This document shows, one piece after another, positions 1 to 8,651 of a stretch of 64,000 bases of DNA. Every line of letters begins with the position of its first letter. Position 1 is the stretch's first letter. Under the pieces are notes generated by a model that ran no database searches, was not told the DNA's origin, and saw only the letters and a program-made list of their open reading frames with translations. The stretch spans positions 930,001 through 994,000 of the forward strand of contig NZ_VFOS01000001.1 of assembly GCF_006716265.1 (NCBI RefSeq). The letters are read 5' to 3'. Made by a program: the position numbers and the translations under genes. The stretch comes from Rarobacter faecitabidus. GTDB lineage: Bacteria > Actinomycetota > Actinomycetes > Actinomycetales > Cellulomonadaceae.

Positions 1-53
1 CCACGTAGCAGCACCCTCCGGGTTGGCTGCAGAGGTATTGAGGAGAATGAATT

Positions 54-1247
54 ATGGGTAGCGACGCAAGCACCGTGATCGGCGTGATCATCGGCGTGCT
101 CGTCCTGATCTTCGTGATCACCACCATCGCGAAGTCCGTGCGAATCGTGCCGCAGACCGTTTCGCTCATCGTCGAGCGGCTGGGCCGGTATTCGCGCACG
201 CTGGATGCGGGTATGCACTTCCTGGTGCCGTTCATCGACCGCGTTCGCGCGGGGGTGGACCTTCGCGAGCAGGTTGTCTCCTTCCCGCCGCAGCCGGTGA
301 TTACCTCGGACAACCTCGTCGTGAGCATTGATTCGGTCATTTACTTCCAGGTCACGGACCCGCGCCTCGCGGTATACGAGATCGCCAACTACATCACCGC
401 GATCGAGCAGCTCACCGTGACGACGCTGCGTAACGTCGTCGGCTCGATGGACCTAGAGCAGACGCTGACGAGCCGTGATCAGATCAATGGCCAGCTCCGC
501 GGCGTGCTGGACGAGGCCACTGGCAAGTGGGGAGTGCGCGTCTCCCGCGTCGAGTTGAAGTCCATCGATCCGCCCGCGTCCATCCAGGGGTCCATGGAGC
601 AGCAGATGCGCGCAGAGCGCGACCGGCGTGCCACGATCCTCCAGGCCGAGGGTGTCAAGCAGTCGCAGATCCTGACCGCGGAGGGCGAGAAGCAATCGGC
701 GATCCTGAAGGCCGAGGGACAGGCACAGGCCAGGGTCCTGACCGCAGAGGGTGAGGCGCGCGCGATCCTGCAGGTCTTCGACGCCATCCACGAGGGCGAC
801 GCTGATCCGAAGTTGCTCGCGTACCAATACCTGCAGACGCTGCCCCAGATCGCCAACAGCGCATCCTCCAAGATGTGGATCGTGCCTACCGAGCTGACGG
901 CGGCACTTCAGTCCATCTCGGGCGGATTCAATGGCACCGGCGGTGCTCCCAGTTCGGCGCCGGCCGACGGACCTGGCGATGGCGACGGCGGTTCCGTGAA
1001 CTCGCCCGAGGCGCGCGCCCGTCGCGCCCGTCGCATGGAGCAATCGGCGAAGATCATGTCCAATCCCGCCGACGCGCTGGCCGAGGCGCAGCGTCAAGCC
1101 GAGGCCGCCGTTGCGGACGCCACGACGGCCGGCACACGCTCGGGACAGCCCTTCTCGCAGGAGGTCCAGGCCGGCCAGGAGCCGTCCGCACCGGTTCCGC
1201 CGCCTGTCTCCCCGTACGAGCCTCGCCCCGGCGAGCCGACTCAGTAG
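54..1247 (+). CDS. SPFH/Band 7 domain membrane protein (stomatin/QmcA-like)
   Basis: This 397-residue protein has one N-terminal membrane segment (about residues 8-28) followed by an SPFH domain (about 30-190) with the typical stretch VERLGRYSRTLDAGMHFLVP. A helical region follows in which the unit AEGEKQ/AEGQAQ recurs (about 195-250), as expected for oligomerising stomatins. The last 90 residues are Ala/Pro/Gly/Glu-rich and probably disordered. SPFH proteins form membrane microdomain scaffolds and often modulate membrane proteases; that role is inferred from the family. The ATG is preceded by GAGGAG at a good distance. The gene often follows an nfeD gene, but the window begins too close to see one. 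It ends at a strong hairpin terminator. Confidence 0.85.
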   Translation: MGSDASTVIGVIIGVLVLIFVITTIAKSVRIVPQTVSLIVERLGRYSRTLDAGMHFLVPFIDRVRAGVDLREQVVSFPPQPVITSDNLVVSIDSVIYFQVTDPRLAVYEIANYITAIEQLTVTTLRNVVGSMDLEQTLTSRDQINGQLRGVLDEATGKWGVRVSRVELKSIDPPASIQGSMEQQMRAERDRRATILQAEGVKQSQILTAEGEKQSAILKAEGQAQARVLTAEGEARAILQVFDAIHEGDADPKLLAYQYLQTLPQIANSASSKMWIVPTELTAALQSISGGFNGTGGAPSSAPADGPGDGDGGSVNSPEARARRARRMEQSAKIMSNPADALAEAQRQAEAAVADATTAGTRSGQPFSQEVQAGQEPSAPVPPPVSPYEPRPGEPTQ

Positions 1248-1256
1248 TAAGTCGAC

Positions 1257-1294
1257 CAGTGCGCCGCCGCGACAGTCCTCGCGGCGGCGCACTG
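1257..1294 (+). terminator. Hairpin terminator after the SPFH gene
   Basis: A perfect 16-bp stem (1257-1272 with 1279-1294) encloses the 6-nt loop CAGTCC. There is no clear U-tract, as is common in high-GC actinobacteria. It lies 10 nt after the SPFH stop codon and 25 nt before the next start, so it probably separates the two transcripts. Confidence 0.8.
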
Positions 1295-1318
1295 TCGTGA
1301 GACAGGGCATCTTTCACA

Positions 1319-2185
1319 GTGACCATCATTCGCATTGACTCCCTCGATGACCCGGCGGGTCCCGATCTGGGGGACTACATCAAGCTGACGGACGTGGCCT
1401 TACGGACGAAGTTCGAACCCGAGGGCGGCCTGTACATCGCCGAGAGCAGCAACGTCATCCGCCGAGCCCTGGCGGCGAATCACCGGATGCGCTCGATGCT
1501 GATGGCGCCGCGTTACCTCGAATCGATGGCGGACGTCATCGCGTCGCTTCCTGATGACGTCCCGGTCTACGTCACCGAGGAGGCAGTCCTCGAATCGATC
1601 ACGGGCTTCCACCTTCATCGCGGTGCGATCGCGGCAATGCATCGGCCCGAATTGCCGCAGGTCCCGGACCTTCTTAACCGTCATTGCCCGCCAGGCCGGG
1701 CGGCCCGGGTCGCCGTCCTAGAGGACCTCGTGGACCACACTAACCTCGGGGCGGCATTCCGAAGCGCGGCCGCGTTAGGCGTCGACGCCGTCCTGATCAC
1801 GCCGCGGTGCGCGGACCCGTTGTACCGCCGCTCGGTGCGCGTCTCGATGGGTACCGTCTTTCAGGTGCCGTGGACCCGGCTCGACGCCTGGCCGTTGTCA
1901 CGCAAGTCGAAGCCGGATATCCCGGGCGGAATGGACATCCTGCGCCAACACGGGTTCACGTGCGCCGCGCTTGCGCTGAACGAGAACACGATCGACCTCT
2001 CGCAACTGGAAGCCAACCCCCCGGACAGGCTGGCGGTCATTCTCGGGACGGAGGGCGCAGGGCTCAGCGCGGGCACGATCGCTGCCAGCGACATCGTCGT
2101 CAAGATTCCCATGGCTGGCAAGGTCGATTCGCTCAACGTCGCCGCCGCTGCGGCCGTCGCGTTCTGGGCGACTCGTCCTCGCTAG
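1319..2185 (+). CDS. SpoU/TrmH-family RNA 2'-O-methyltransferase
   Basis: The 288-residue protein shows the three SPOUT-class signatures in order: NLGAAFRSAAALG (motif 1, about residue 141), LGTEGAGLS (motif 2, about 242) and IPMAGKVDSLNVAAA (motif 3, about 262). These form the trefoil knot that binds S-adenosylmethionine. An N-terminal substrate-binding region of about 110 residues is present, as in the TrmH/RlmB branch. The family methylates ribose 2'-hydroxyls in tRNA or 23S rRNA; the exact target cannot be read from sequence. The GTG start lies just after the upstream terminator. I see no strong Shine-Dalgarno sequence. Confidence 0.85.
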   Translation: MTIIRIDSLDDPAGPDLGDYIKLTDVALRTKFEPEGGLYIAESSNVIRRALAANHRMRSMLMAPRYLESMADVIASLPDDVPVYVTEEAVLESITGFHLHRGAIAAMHRPELPQVPDLLNRHCPPGRAARVAVLEDLVDHTNLGAAFRSAAALGVDAVLITPRCADPLYRRSVRVSMGTVFQVPWTRLDAWPLSRKSKPDIPGGMDILRQHGFTCAALALNENTIDLSQLEANPPDRLAVILGTEGAGLSAGTIAASDIVVKIPMAGKVDSLNVAAAAAVAFWATRPR

Positions 2186-2218
2186 CCCACCTCTCGCGCG
2201 CGGCGGCTACCGTGCTCA

Positions 2219-2233
2219 TCCGAGTGCCTCGGA
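2219..2233. terminator. Weak hairpin between convergent genes
   Basis: TCCGAG pairs with CTCGGA across a 3-nt loop in the 53-bp gap between the converging SpoU and GNAT genes. It is short and could be chance, but its position fits a bidirectional terminator. Confidence 0.3.
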
Positions 2234-2238
2234 CGCTC

Positions 2239-2811
2239 CTACGCGCGTAGCGGTCGGGCCATCACGAGGTCGCCATGCAACTTTGCTCCCACCGCGAAGA
2301 CGCGCGTTCCCACGACGTCGAAACCGTGTTTCGAATAGAAGCGGATCGCGCGCTGATTCCGATCGTTGACACCCAGCCAGATAGTCCGCGAGGACATGCT
2401 GGCGGCGGACTTGAGCACCGAAGCCATCAACTCGACGGCCACACCGCCGCCGTGGAACGCTGGGTCGACGTAGAACTTGCTGAGGAGCGCGGCGGTCGCG
2501 AAGCTCGACGAGTCCCGACCCGCGTTCGCAAGTTTGACGTCCGGCGTCAGTGACGAACGTTGTAGCAATGCGTATCCGACGGGGTCACCCCCGTCGCGCG
2601 CCGATTCGGCGATGAGCACCGTGGCTGCGGGATCGCGTACGTGCGCCGCGAAATGCGACTCGGTGAGATTCGCGGCGACGAACTCGTCCACGTCGGCCTC
2701 CCCGGTTCCCGGCGGGCAAGCCAAGACGAATGTGCGCGCGGCAAGGCCGGCGATCGCCGCAGCGTCGTGCTCGCGGGCCACGCGCACGACCGACGGTCGG
2801 TCGGCGGTCAC
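2239..2811 (-). CDS. GNAT-family N-acetyltransferase
   Basis: This 190-residue protein has the GNAT core: a central strand with YVDPAFHGGGVAVELM, in the place of the acetyl-CoA-binding RxxGxG/A loop, and then WLGVNDRNQRAIRFYSKHGF, the usual motif that places Asn and Tyr near CoA. The substrate is unknown. The GTG start overlaps the stop codon of the upstream YbaK-like gene (GTGA), so the two are almost certainly co-transcribed and translationally coupled. The glycine loop lacks the usual Gln/Arg pattern, so activity is likely but not certain. Confidence 0.75.
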   Translation of the reverse strand: MTADRPSVVRVAREHDAAAIAGLAARTFVLACPPGTGEADVDEFVAANLTESHFAAHVRDPAATVLIAESARDGGDPVGYALLQRSSLTPDVKLANAGRDSSSFATAALLSKFYVDPAFHGGGVAVELMASVLKSAASMSSRTIWLGVNDRNQRAIRFYSKHGFDVVGTRVFAVGAKLHGDLVMARPLRA

Positions 2812-3419
2812 TTGAGGGCCAGGCCAGCGATTGCGTGAGCGTCCGGCAGGTCGGTCAGCGCCGTGCCGGGCAGCGCGAGTTTGGACTTGCGGACCCCCGA
2901 ACCGATCACGATCCAGGCTTCATCCGTCGCGACCTCGTGCTCGAGCAGCAGCGGCCACTGCGGGCCGAGTCCTATCGGCGTGATTCCGCCGTACTCCATG
3001 CGGCTCTCGGTCACGGCGCGATCGACGGGCACGAACGAAGCCTTGCGCACCGACAGCAGTCGTCGAACGGCCCCGTTGATGTCAGCCCTGGTCGATGCCC
3101 GTACCGCGATCGCGGCAGTGCGCTCGATGCCCTCGCGACGTCCCGAGACCAGCACGCAATTGACCGACACATGCATGTCTATGCGGTATGCGTCGGACAT
3201 TGCCGCAGTGTCGGAAACCAAGGGGTTGATGTGCGCCACGAGCACGAGATCGGCGATCTGAGGGGTGCGCTGCTGCCAGCCGTCGAGGAAGGCCCGGGTC
3301 GGTTCGGCGAGGAGTTCGGGATGGTCAACCGCTCGCTCCCACGTCAAGCCGGACCCGGGTGGGGGTTCCGTGGGCCGCACGATGCCGGCTCTGGTGCTCG
3401 CGGGATTCGAGGAGGTCAT
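2808..3419 (-). CDS. YbaK/ProX-like aminoacyl-tRNA deacylase family protein
   Basis: The 203-residue protein matches the YbaK/EbsC fold, with a VSVNCVLVSGRREGIERTAA strand-helix region and a conserved lysine-bearing segment VRKASFVPVDRAV near residue 125. The C-terminal part contains the glycine-rich segment GGITPIGL typical of the family. Family members hydrolyse mischarged aminoacyl-tRNA (for example Cys-tRNAPro), but many actinobacterial copies are uncharacterised. The leading gene of a two-gene operon with the GNAT acetyltransferase, it starts with ATG. A TAACCT hexamer lies 7 nt before that ATG and there is no Shine-Dalgarno sequence, which suggests a leaderless transcript. Confidence 0.75.
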   Translation of the reverse strand: MTSSNPASTRAGIVRPTEPPPGSGLTWERAVDHPELLAEPTRAFLDGWQQRTPQIADLVLVAHINPLVSDTAAMSDAYRIDMHVSVNCVLVSGRREGIERTAAIAVRASTRADINGAVRRLLSVRKASFVPVDRAVTESRMEYGGITPIGLGPQWPLLLEHEVATDEAWIVIGSGVRKSKLALPGTALTDLPDAHAIAGLALK

Positions 3420-3461
3420 GCACAGCAGGTTAGCGCAGCATCGCCCGGGATTTCAGGTCGC

Positions 3462-3989
3462 TTAGCGGGTGTAGGTGCCCATGATCACGGCGCGGGCGAT
3501 CGTGTGCTCGAGGGCGGTGAAGGCGGCTAGAGTCGCCGTGGCATCGTCGTCCAGATCTAGCGTGTCCACATTAAGCGCGTTGATGGCAAAGTAGTAGCGA
3601 TGCGCGCGATCGCCTGCGGGCGGCGTGGGGCCGGAGTACGCGTGACCGCCGCCGTCGTTCCGCAGATGGAATGAGGCCCCGGGCAGTTCGAGATCGCTCT
3701 GCCCCGCGCCGCGGGGCAGTTCAGTCGTCTCTGGCGCGATGTCGATGACCGTCCAGTGCCACCAGCCCGCCGGGACGGGGGCGTCAGGATCGAAGGCGGT
3801 GATGTAGAAGGACAACGTCTCGGGCGGGAATCCCCACCAGGCGAGGTGGGGTGAGAGGTTCTCGCCGTCTCCACTGTGGACGCGGTCCAGCCTTTCGCCG
3901 TCTGCGAAATCGTCGCTACGCACGCCAAAGGGCGCCGCAGTGGGCAGGATCGAATACGGGGCGGGTGCCTGAGGGCGGTCGAGGTTCAT
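3462..3989 (-). CDS. YbhB/YbcL family phosphatidylethanolamine-binding (PEBP) protein
   Basis: The 175-residue protein has the signature blocks of bacterial PEBP proteins: ENLSPHLAW (about 44-52), FDPDAPVPAGWWHW (about 66-79) and YSGPTPPAGDRAHRYYF near residue 118, which together build the anion-binding pocket. The family resembles eukaryotic Raf kinase inhibitor protein, but bacterial function is mostly unknown. I chose the internal ATG at 3989 because homology-like sequence begins there; a start at 4043 would add 18 residues without recognisable features. No signal peptide is visible, so it is probably cytoplasmic. Confidence 0.8.
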   Translation of the reverse strand: MNLDRPQAPAPYSILPTAAPFGVRSDDFADGERLDRVHSGDGENLSPHLAWWGFPPETLSFYITAFDPDAPVPAGWWHWTVIDIAPETTELPRGAGQSDLELPGASFHLRNDGGGHAYSGPTPPAGDRAHRYYFAINALNVDTLDLDDDATATLAAFTALEHTIARAVIMGTYTR

Positions 3990-4088
3990 ACGACCATCAT
4001 GCTCGGGTCTAAGCCGCGGCGCATCCGACAAGCGAGTTCGCATGCGCCACAGCGTCGCGCCGGGCTTGATTGCTGGCCTTCAGACAGG

Positions 4089-5237
4089 CTAAGTCGCGAA
4101 GGCGCCTCGTTCGCCGAAGGCGAGTTCGCCGAACCGCTGCCCGATGATGCGATGCGCCTCCGGGTCAGGGTGTAGTGCGTCGGGTAGCGGGAACGCCTCG
4201 GCGTCACCGGCGCCGAAGAGTTGCAGGCCGTCCAGGTAGTGGAGCGCTGGATCGGAGTCGCGAGCCGCAACGATCTCCTGCATCGCGGCGCGCATGGTGA
4301 CCAGGGTCGGGCGGCCGCGCGTGGCATCCTTGGGATCGCCCGTTGCGATGAAGCGGATCTGATCCGTGCCGAACGTGGCCGGGTCGAAGGCGCCCGGTCC
4401 AGGGGTGTTCTCATGGATGCCGCAGTAGAGCGGCGAGATCAATAGCAGGGGGGTATCCGGATGACCGTCGCGGATCGTGTCCAGGAAGCCGTGCACGGCT
4501 GGGGAGAACACCCGCATGTGCATGCCATCGAGGTTGGCGACGTTGATGCCGATTGCCAGGCTGATGAAATCGGCCGGGGTGTCGCGAATGAAGCGCGCCA
4601 CGAACGGATCGACGAGTGCGTTGCCGCCCAAGCCCAGGTTGCGCAGCGACACGTTCGCTTGCCGGGCGGCGATAGCGGGCCAGATGTCGCTCGGGGCTGT
4701 CGCGTTGGAGCCCTGGCTGATCGAGCTGCCGTAGTGGATCCACCGCGGGCGGACGTCGACTACCGGACGTAGGGGTGCATCGGAGCGCATCTCAATGAGT
4801 CGCAGTGACTCGTTGTGGGGGAGCCACAGTTCAATGAGATGTTCTCCGCCGTCCAGATCCGCGATTGTAGTGACGTGATGGGGACCGGAACGGCTCGACA
4901 TCGTCCCGTCGACAAGGTCGATCCGGGTTTCATCACCGCCGGTCAATTCGTCGCTGAGTCGCAGTTCCCCGTCGACGAACACGTCAATGCGGCCGCGTGG
5001 GCGGCGCGCCTGCACGTATTCTGTGGGCAGTGGGTGGGTGATCAACTGGATTATTGCGCTGGTCGTGCTGAACCCGACTCTGACTCCGGAAGGCTTGGCC
5101 TGAGCGTCCATGAGACCAGGGTCGGGGCATTGGCGCCTGGCCCAGGCGGGCAGCCGGTGCACTATGAGCCCGTGATCAGTCTGCTCGAGCTCGGCCGCCC
5201 CGTGAACGAGCGCCGCGGTGAGAGGTGTGGTGATCAT
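4089..5237 (-). CDS. Two-domain SGNH/GDSL hydrolase (SsfX3-like esterase)
   Basis: The 382-residue protein has an N-terminal beta-sandwich-like half (about 1-165) and a C-terminal SGNH hydrolase half. Block I is HYGSSISQG, whose second serine is probably the nucleophile (near residue 175). Block III includes GLGGNAL, and block V is DALHPDPEAH near the C-terminus, supplying the Asp-His pair. The layout resembles the actinobacterial acyl hydrolases related to SsfX3. The substrate is unknown, with acetyl esters of small molecules or sugars possible. No signal peptide is seen. The ATG overlaps the stop codon of the upstream TetR gene by 4 nt, so it is in the regulator's operon and probably under its control. 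Confidence 0.8.
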   Translation of the reverse strand: MITTPLTAALVHGAAELEQTDHGLIVHRLPAWARRQCPDPGLMDAQAKPSGVRVGFSTTSAIIQLITHPLPTEYVQARRPRGRIDVFVDGELRLSDELTGGDETRIDLVDGTMSSRSGPHHVTTIADLDGGEHLIELWLPHNESLRLIEMRSDAPLRPVVDVRPRWIHYGSSISQGSNATAPSDIWPAIAARQANVSLRNLGLGGNALVDPFVARFIRDTPADFISLAIGINVANLDGMHMRVFSPAVHGFLDTIRDGHPDTPLLLISPLYCGIHENTPGPGAFDPATFGTDQIRFIATGDPKDATRGRPTLVTMRAAMQEIVAARDSDPALHYLDGLQLFGAGDAEAFPLPDALHPDPEAHRIIGQRFGELAFGERGAFAT

Positions 5238-5812
5238 TTTCCACTTCCTTGCGGCCAGGTGGACAGGGCGCGATCCAGGGCGGCAATTGCTGCAAGCCAG
5301 GACTGGTGTGCTGACTCATTCCGATGTGCGAACGCTTGGCCGCGGTCAAGTGCGAGGAACCCGTTGATCGTGGCGGCGACGAGGCGAACGGCGTGTACGG
5401 CGTCGTCCGGTGGTATCCGGTATCCGCGCATGACCGCGATTGAGAGTGTGGCGATCCGCGCCGCCTCGGGCGAGGCGACTGTGTGCTCGTCGGCGGGATA
5501 CTGCAACGCCGACCAGGCCCCGGGACGCTGGATCGCATAGTCGCGATGCGCGTCGGCCAGGGCGCGTAGGGCAGCACTTCCCGCGCGCCCAGCCACGGCC
5601 TGGGAGACACGGCCGCCGAGTTCGCCGAGGGCCAGCCGCTGAACCCCGGACAGCAGCGCGCTTCGGTCGCGCACATGCGAGTAGAGACTCGCTGGCTGAA
5701 CTTCGAGCCGTCGAGCGACGGCCGACACGGACAGGGCCTCGAATCCCGCTTCGTCCGCTAGTTCGGCCGCGGCGGCGATGACGGCCGGCTCGGTCAGGTT
5801 CATTCTCGGCAT
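5234..5812 (-). CDS. TetR-family transcriptional regulator
   Basis: The 192-residue protein begins with a helix-turn-helix typical of TetR: AAAELADEAGFEALSVSAVA followed by RRLEVQPASLYSHVRDRSAL. The C-terminal half resembles the TetR_C_13/33 ligand domains (WSALQYPADEHT). The start at 5812 was chosen because GGAGG lies 9 nt upstream; a second ATG at 5803 is possible. It is the first gene of an operon with the SGNH esterase. The inverted repeat TAGGT-AAAA-ACCTA lies directly over the predicted -10 box, so autorepression with release by an ester or its product is a reasonable inference. Confidence 0.85.
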   Translation of the reverse strand: MPRMNLTEPAVIAAAAELADEAGFEALSVSAVARRLEVQPASLYSHVRDRSALLSGVQRLALGELGGRVSQAVAGRAGSAALRALADAHRDYAIQRPGAWSALQYPADEHTVASPEAARIATLSIAVMRGYRIPPDDAVHAVRLVAATINGFLALDRGQAFAHRNESAHQSWLAAIAALDRALSTWPQGSGK

Positions 5813-5828
5813 AACCCCAAGCCTCCAC

Positions 5829-5848
5829 ACTATAGGTAAAAACCTAAA
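5829..5848 (-). promoter_or_regulatory. Promoter -10 box and candidate TetR operator
   Basis: Reading the minus strand, TATAGT (5834-5829) is a good -10 hexamer. The inverted repeat TAGGT-N4-ACCTA (5833-5846) overlaps it. This is the natural place for the adjacent TetR protein to block RNA polymerase. The operator assignment is inferred from position. Confidence 0.5.
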
Positions 5849-5951
5849 GCCTGTAGGAGAGGGTGATTCGGCCTTGTCACGGCGACCCAGAGGGTCCATC
5901 GAAGAATTCACTCGCGGCGGACCCGAATCCGCCCCGTCGCGTCGACGTCCA

Positions 5952-5980
5952 TCTCACATGTGCGCGCCGCCCATGTGAGA
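5952..5980. repeat. 9-bp perfect inverted repeat upstream of nirB
   Basis: TCTCACATG and CATGTGAGA are perfect inverted copies separated by 11 bp. The repeat lies about 55 bp upstream of the nirB -10-like hexamer, within the divergent tetR-nirB gap. It has the size and symmetry of a site for a dimeric regulator, possibly NnaR or GlnR. The identity of the binder is inference only. Confidence 0.5.
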
Positions 5981-5986
5981 AAGGCG

Positions 5987-6040
5987 TTCGCAATGGTTAA
6001 CGCTTACCGCCCCGTTTGCGAAACACGGCCCTCCTAGTGT
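5987..6040 (+). promoter_or_regulatory. Probable nirB promoter region
   Basis: A TAGTGT -10-like hexamer lies at 6035-6040 with no recognisable -35 box, as expected for an activator-dependent promoter. Immediately upstream TTCGCAA (5987-5993) and TTGCGAA (6016-6022) form an inverted repeat flanking TTAACGCTTACC. The segments TCGCAATGG and ACGCTTA recur upstream of the nitrite transporter gene. Control by nitrogen regulators is inferred. Confidence 0.45.
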
Positions 6041-6074
6041 CGGAAGCACGCCGCCACAAGAGTAGGGAGCCGTA

Positions 6075-8651
6075 GTGAACCAGACCGAAGGTGCGCCGAG
6101 CGAGATCGTCGTCGTCGGCGCTGGCATGGTCGCCCACCGTTTCGTCGAGAGCCTGCTAAGCGGCGCCGATGGTTCGGTCCGCGTGACGGTGATTGGGGAC
6201 GAGAATCGGGCGCCGTACGACCGGGTCGGGCTGACCAGATATTTCTCCGGGGCGACACCCGACGACCTCGTGTTGGATGACGCGGCACTGGCCGATGATC
6301 GCGTGACGCTGATCCCCGGAGATCGGGTAGTCCACGTGGACCGCGCGAATAACTGCGTCGCCACGCAATCCGGGGCGACGTATGTGTACGACCGGCTCGT
6401 GCTCGCGACTGGCTCCTACGCGGCTCGCGTCGAGGTCGCAGGAGCGGATTCGTCCGGCTGCTTCGTCTACCGAACGTTGTCGGATGTGCAGGGTATGCAG
6501 CGATTCGTCAATCAACGACGCGAACGATTGGCAAGGCCGCTACGTGGCGCGGTGATCGGAGGCGGGCTACTTGGTCTGGAGGCAGCCGGCGCACTGCAGG
6601 GACTCGATGTGGAGTGCACGGTCGTGCAATCCTCAGACCGCCTCATGTCGGCGCAACTCGACTTCGCGGGCGGCGCGATGCTCGGCCGGCTCATCGAGTC
6701 CCGCGGCATAGCGGTGCGGACGAACGCGCGCACGTCACAGATCAGCACGGATGCTTTGGATTTTGTCACCGGTCTGAAGTTCGAGGACGGTTCGTTGATC
6801 GCTGCTGACATCGTAGTGTTCACCGTGGGAGTGCGGCCGCGCGACGAACTGGCGAGGAATTCGGCACTGGCGGTCCATGACCGCGGTGGTGTCTTGATTG
6901 ACGATCGGTGCGTCACCAGCGACCCGCAGATCCTTGCGATAGGCGAGGTCGCGAACTTCGGCGGCAAGGCCGTGGGACTCGTCGCTCCGGGCTACGCAAT
7001 GGCTGAGGTCGCGGCAGCACGAATCTGCGGTCGCGAGGCGACGTTCCCGGGCTTCGACGAGTCAGCCAAGTTGAAGCTCTCGGGTGTCGACGTCGCCAGT
7101 TTCGGCGATGCCATGGCGAGAACGCCCAACGCCCTCGACGTCGTGTACTCCGATCCGGTGGCCGGTGTTTACAAGAAACTGGTCGTGTCCGACGACGCGC
7201 AGACGCTGCTCGGCGGCATCCTGGTGGGCGACGCATCCGCGTATGGGACGCTTCGACCGCTCGTGGGGACTCTGCTCGGCGCCGACCCTGCCGCATTTCT
7301 GTTGCCCGAAGGCGGGATCGAGGCCCCGGGCGGGGAACTGCCGGACGAGGCAGTGATCTGCTCCTGCTCCAATGTCACCGCCGGGCGGATTCGCAGCGCG
7401 GTCCACGACGAGGGCTGCCGTGATGCGGCGGCGGTCAAGGGTTGCACCAAGGCGGGAGCGACATGCGGATCCTGCATCCTCACGGTCAAGAAGGTGGTCG
7501 GCCAGGAGCTCACGAAGCTGGGCGAGACAGTCTCGAACGCCCTGTGTGAGCACTTCACCTTGTCGCGGCGACAGTTGTTCGACGCGGTCCGGGTATCCGG
7601 GCTCACGACCTTCAGCTCGGTGATCGCACGCTTCGGGACCGGACGCGGGTGTGACATCTGCAAGCCGGCGCTGGCCAGCATCTTGTCTGTTCTCGTGGGG
7701 GCGCACGTGCTCGATGGCGAGAATGCCAGTCTGCAGGACACCAATGATCACGTCATGGCGAACATGCAGAAGGACGGCACCTACTCAGTTGTGCCGCGCA
7801 TGCCCGGCGGTGAGGTGACGCCCGACGGGCTGGTGGTCATCGGCACCATCGCGCGCGACTTCGGTCTTTATACGAAGATCACCGGCGGCCAGCGCATCGA
7901 TATGTTCGGTGCCCGGCTGGAGCAACTGCCGCTGATTTGGCAACGCCTCGTCGACGAAGGATTCGAGTCGGGGCACGCATATGGAAAGTCGTTGCGCACG
8001 GTCAAGTCATGCGTCGGATCGACGTGGTGCCGATACGGGGTGCTGGACTCAGTCGGGATGGCCGTCAAGCTGGAACTGCGATATCGCGGTCTGCGGGCTC
8101 CCCACAAGCTCAAGGTCGGCGTGTCCGGCTGCGCACGCGAATGCGCAGAAGCCCGGTCCAAGGACGTCGGAGTCATCGCGACCGAGACCGGCTGGAACAT
8201 GTACGTCGGCGGCAACGGCGGATTCTCCCCTCGGCACGCTCAGTTGTTCGCCAGCGATCTCGATGATGAGGCACTGATCCAGGCCATCGATCGGTTCTTC
8301 ATGTTCTACATCCGAACCGCCGACAGGCTTCAGCGGACCGCCCCCTGGTGCGAGGAGATGGAGGGCGGAATCGAAGGGCTCAAGCGAGTCATCTTCGAGG
8401 ACAGCCTCGGCATCTGCGCGGATCTCGATACCGCTATGGCGAGGCACGTCGCCAATTATGAGGACGAGTGGGCCGCCACGCTGCGCGATCCCGAGAAGCT
8501 GCGCCGGTTCCACTCATTCGTCAACGCCGCGGATACCCCGGACCCCTCACTCGCCTACGTCGCCCAGCGCGGACAGGTTCGACCGGCGACACCCGAGGAG
8601 AAACGCGAGCGAGTCCTGATCGCAGGAACGACACTGGAGGTAAGACAATGA
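6075..8651 (+). CDS. nirB: Assimilatory nitrite reductase [NAD(P)H], large subunit
   Basis: The 858-residue protein reduces nitrite to ammonium in the cytoplasm. Its order of domains is complete. An FAD/NAD(P)H oxidoreductase begins with VVVGAGMVAHRFVE and has the second nucleotide loop GGGLLGLEAAGALQG. A BFD-like [2Fe-2S] region has CSCSN and CTKAGATCGSC (about 435-475). A second cysteine pair is GRGCDICKPA. The siroheme/[4Fe-4S] domain carries CVGSTWC (about 649) and CARECAEA (about 690), the Cys-x5-Cys and Cys-x3-Cys ligand motifs. Translation starts at GTG after GGGAG. It overlaps nirD by 4 nt (ATGA). No nitrate reductase gene is in the window. Confidence 0.95.
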   Translation: MNQTEGAPSEIVVVGAGMVAHRFVESLLSGADGSVRVTVIGDENRAPYDRVGLTRYFSGATPDDLVLDDAALADDRVTLIPGDRVVHVDRANNCVATQSGATYVYDRLVLATGSYAARVEVAGADSSGCFVYRTLSDVQGMQRFVNQRRERLARPLRGAVIGGGLLGLEAAGALQGLDVECTVVQSSDRLMSAQLDFAGGAMLGRLIESRGIAVRTNARTSQISTDALDFVTGLKFEDGSLIAADIVVFTVGVRPRDELARNSALAVHDRGGVLIDDRCVTSDPQILAIGEVANFGGKAVGLVAPGYAMAEVAAARICGREATFPGFDESAKLKLSGVDVASFGDAMARTPNALDVVYSDPVAGVYKKLVVSDDAQTLLGGILVGDASAYGTLRPLVGTLLGADPAAFLLPEGGIEAPGGELPDEAVICSCSNVTAGRIRSAVHDEGCRDAAAVKGCTKAGATCGSCILTVKKVVGQELTKLGETVSNALCEHFTLSRRQLFDAVRVSGLTTFSSVIARFGTGRGCDICKPALASILSVLVGAHVLDGENASLQDTNDHVMANMQKDGTYSVVPRMPGGEVTPDGLVVIGTIARDFGLYTKITGGQRIDMFGARLEQLPLIWQRLVDEGFESGHAYGKSLRTVKSCVGSTWCRYGVLDSVGMAVKLELRYRGLRAPHKLKVGVSGCARECAEARSKDVGVIATETGWNMYVGGNGGFSPRHAQLFASDLDDEALIQAIDRFFMFYIRTADRLQRTAPWCEEMEGGIEGLKRVIFEDSLGICADLDTAMARHVANYEDEWAATLRDPEKLRRFHSFVNAADTPDPSLAYVAQRGQVRPATPEEKRERVLIAGTTLEVRQ

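Noticed and set aside
2-61. Open frame at the left edge ending in TAG at 59-61, perhaps the tail of an upstream gene such as nfeD
   Set aside because: Only about 19 codons are visible, without a recognisable motif.
453-1310. Long minus-strand frame opposite the SPFH gene
   Set aside because: It is a mirror of codon bias in the real gene; the Arg/Leu/Gly-rich translation has no domain.
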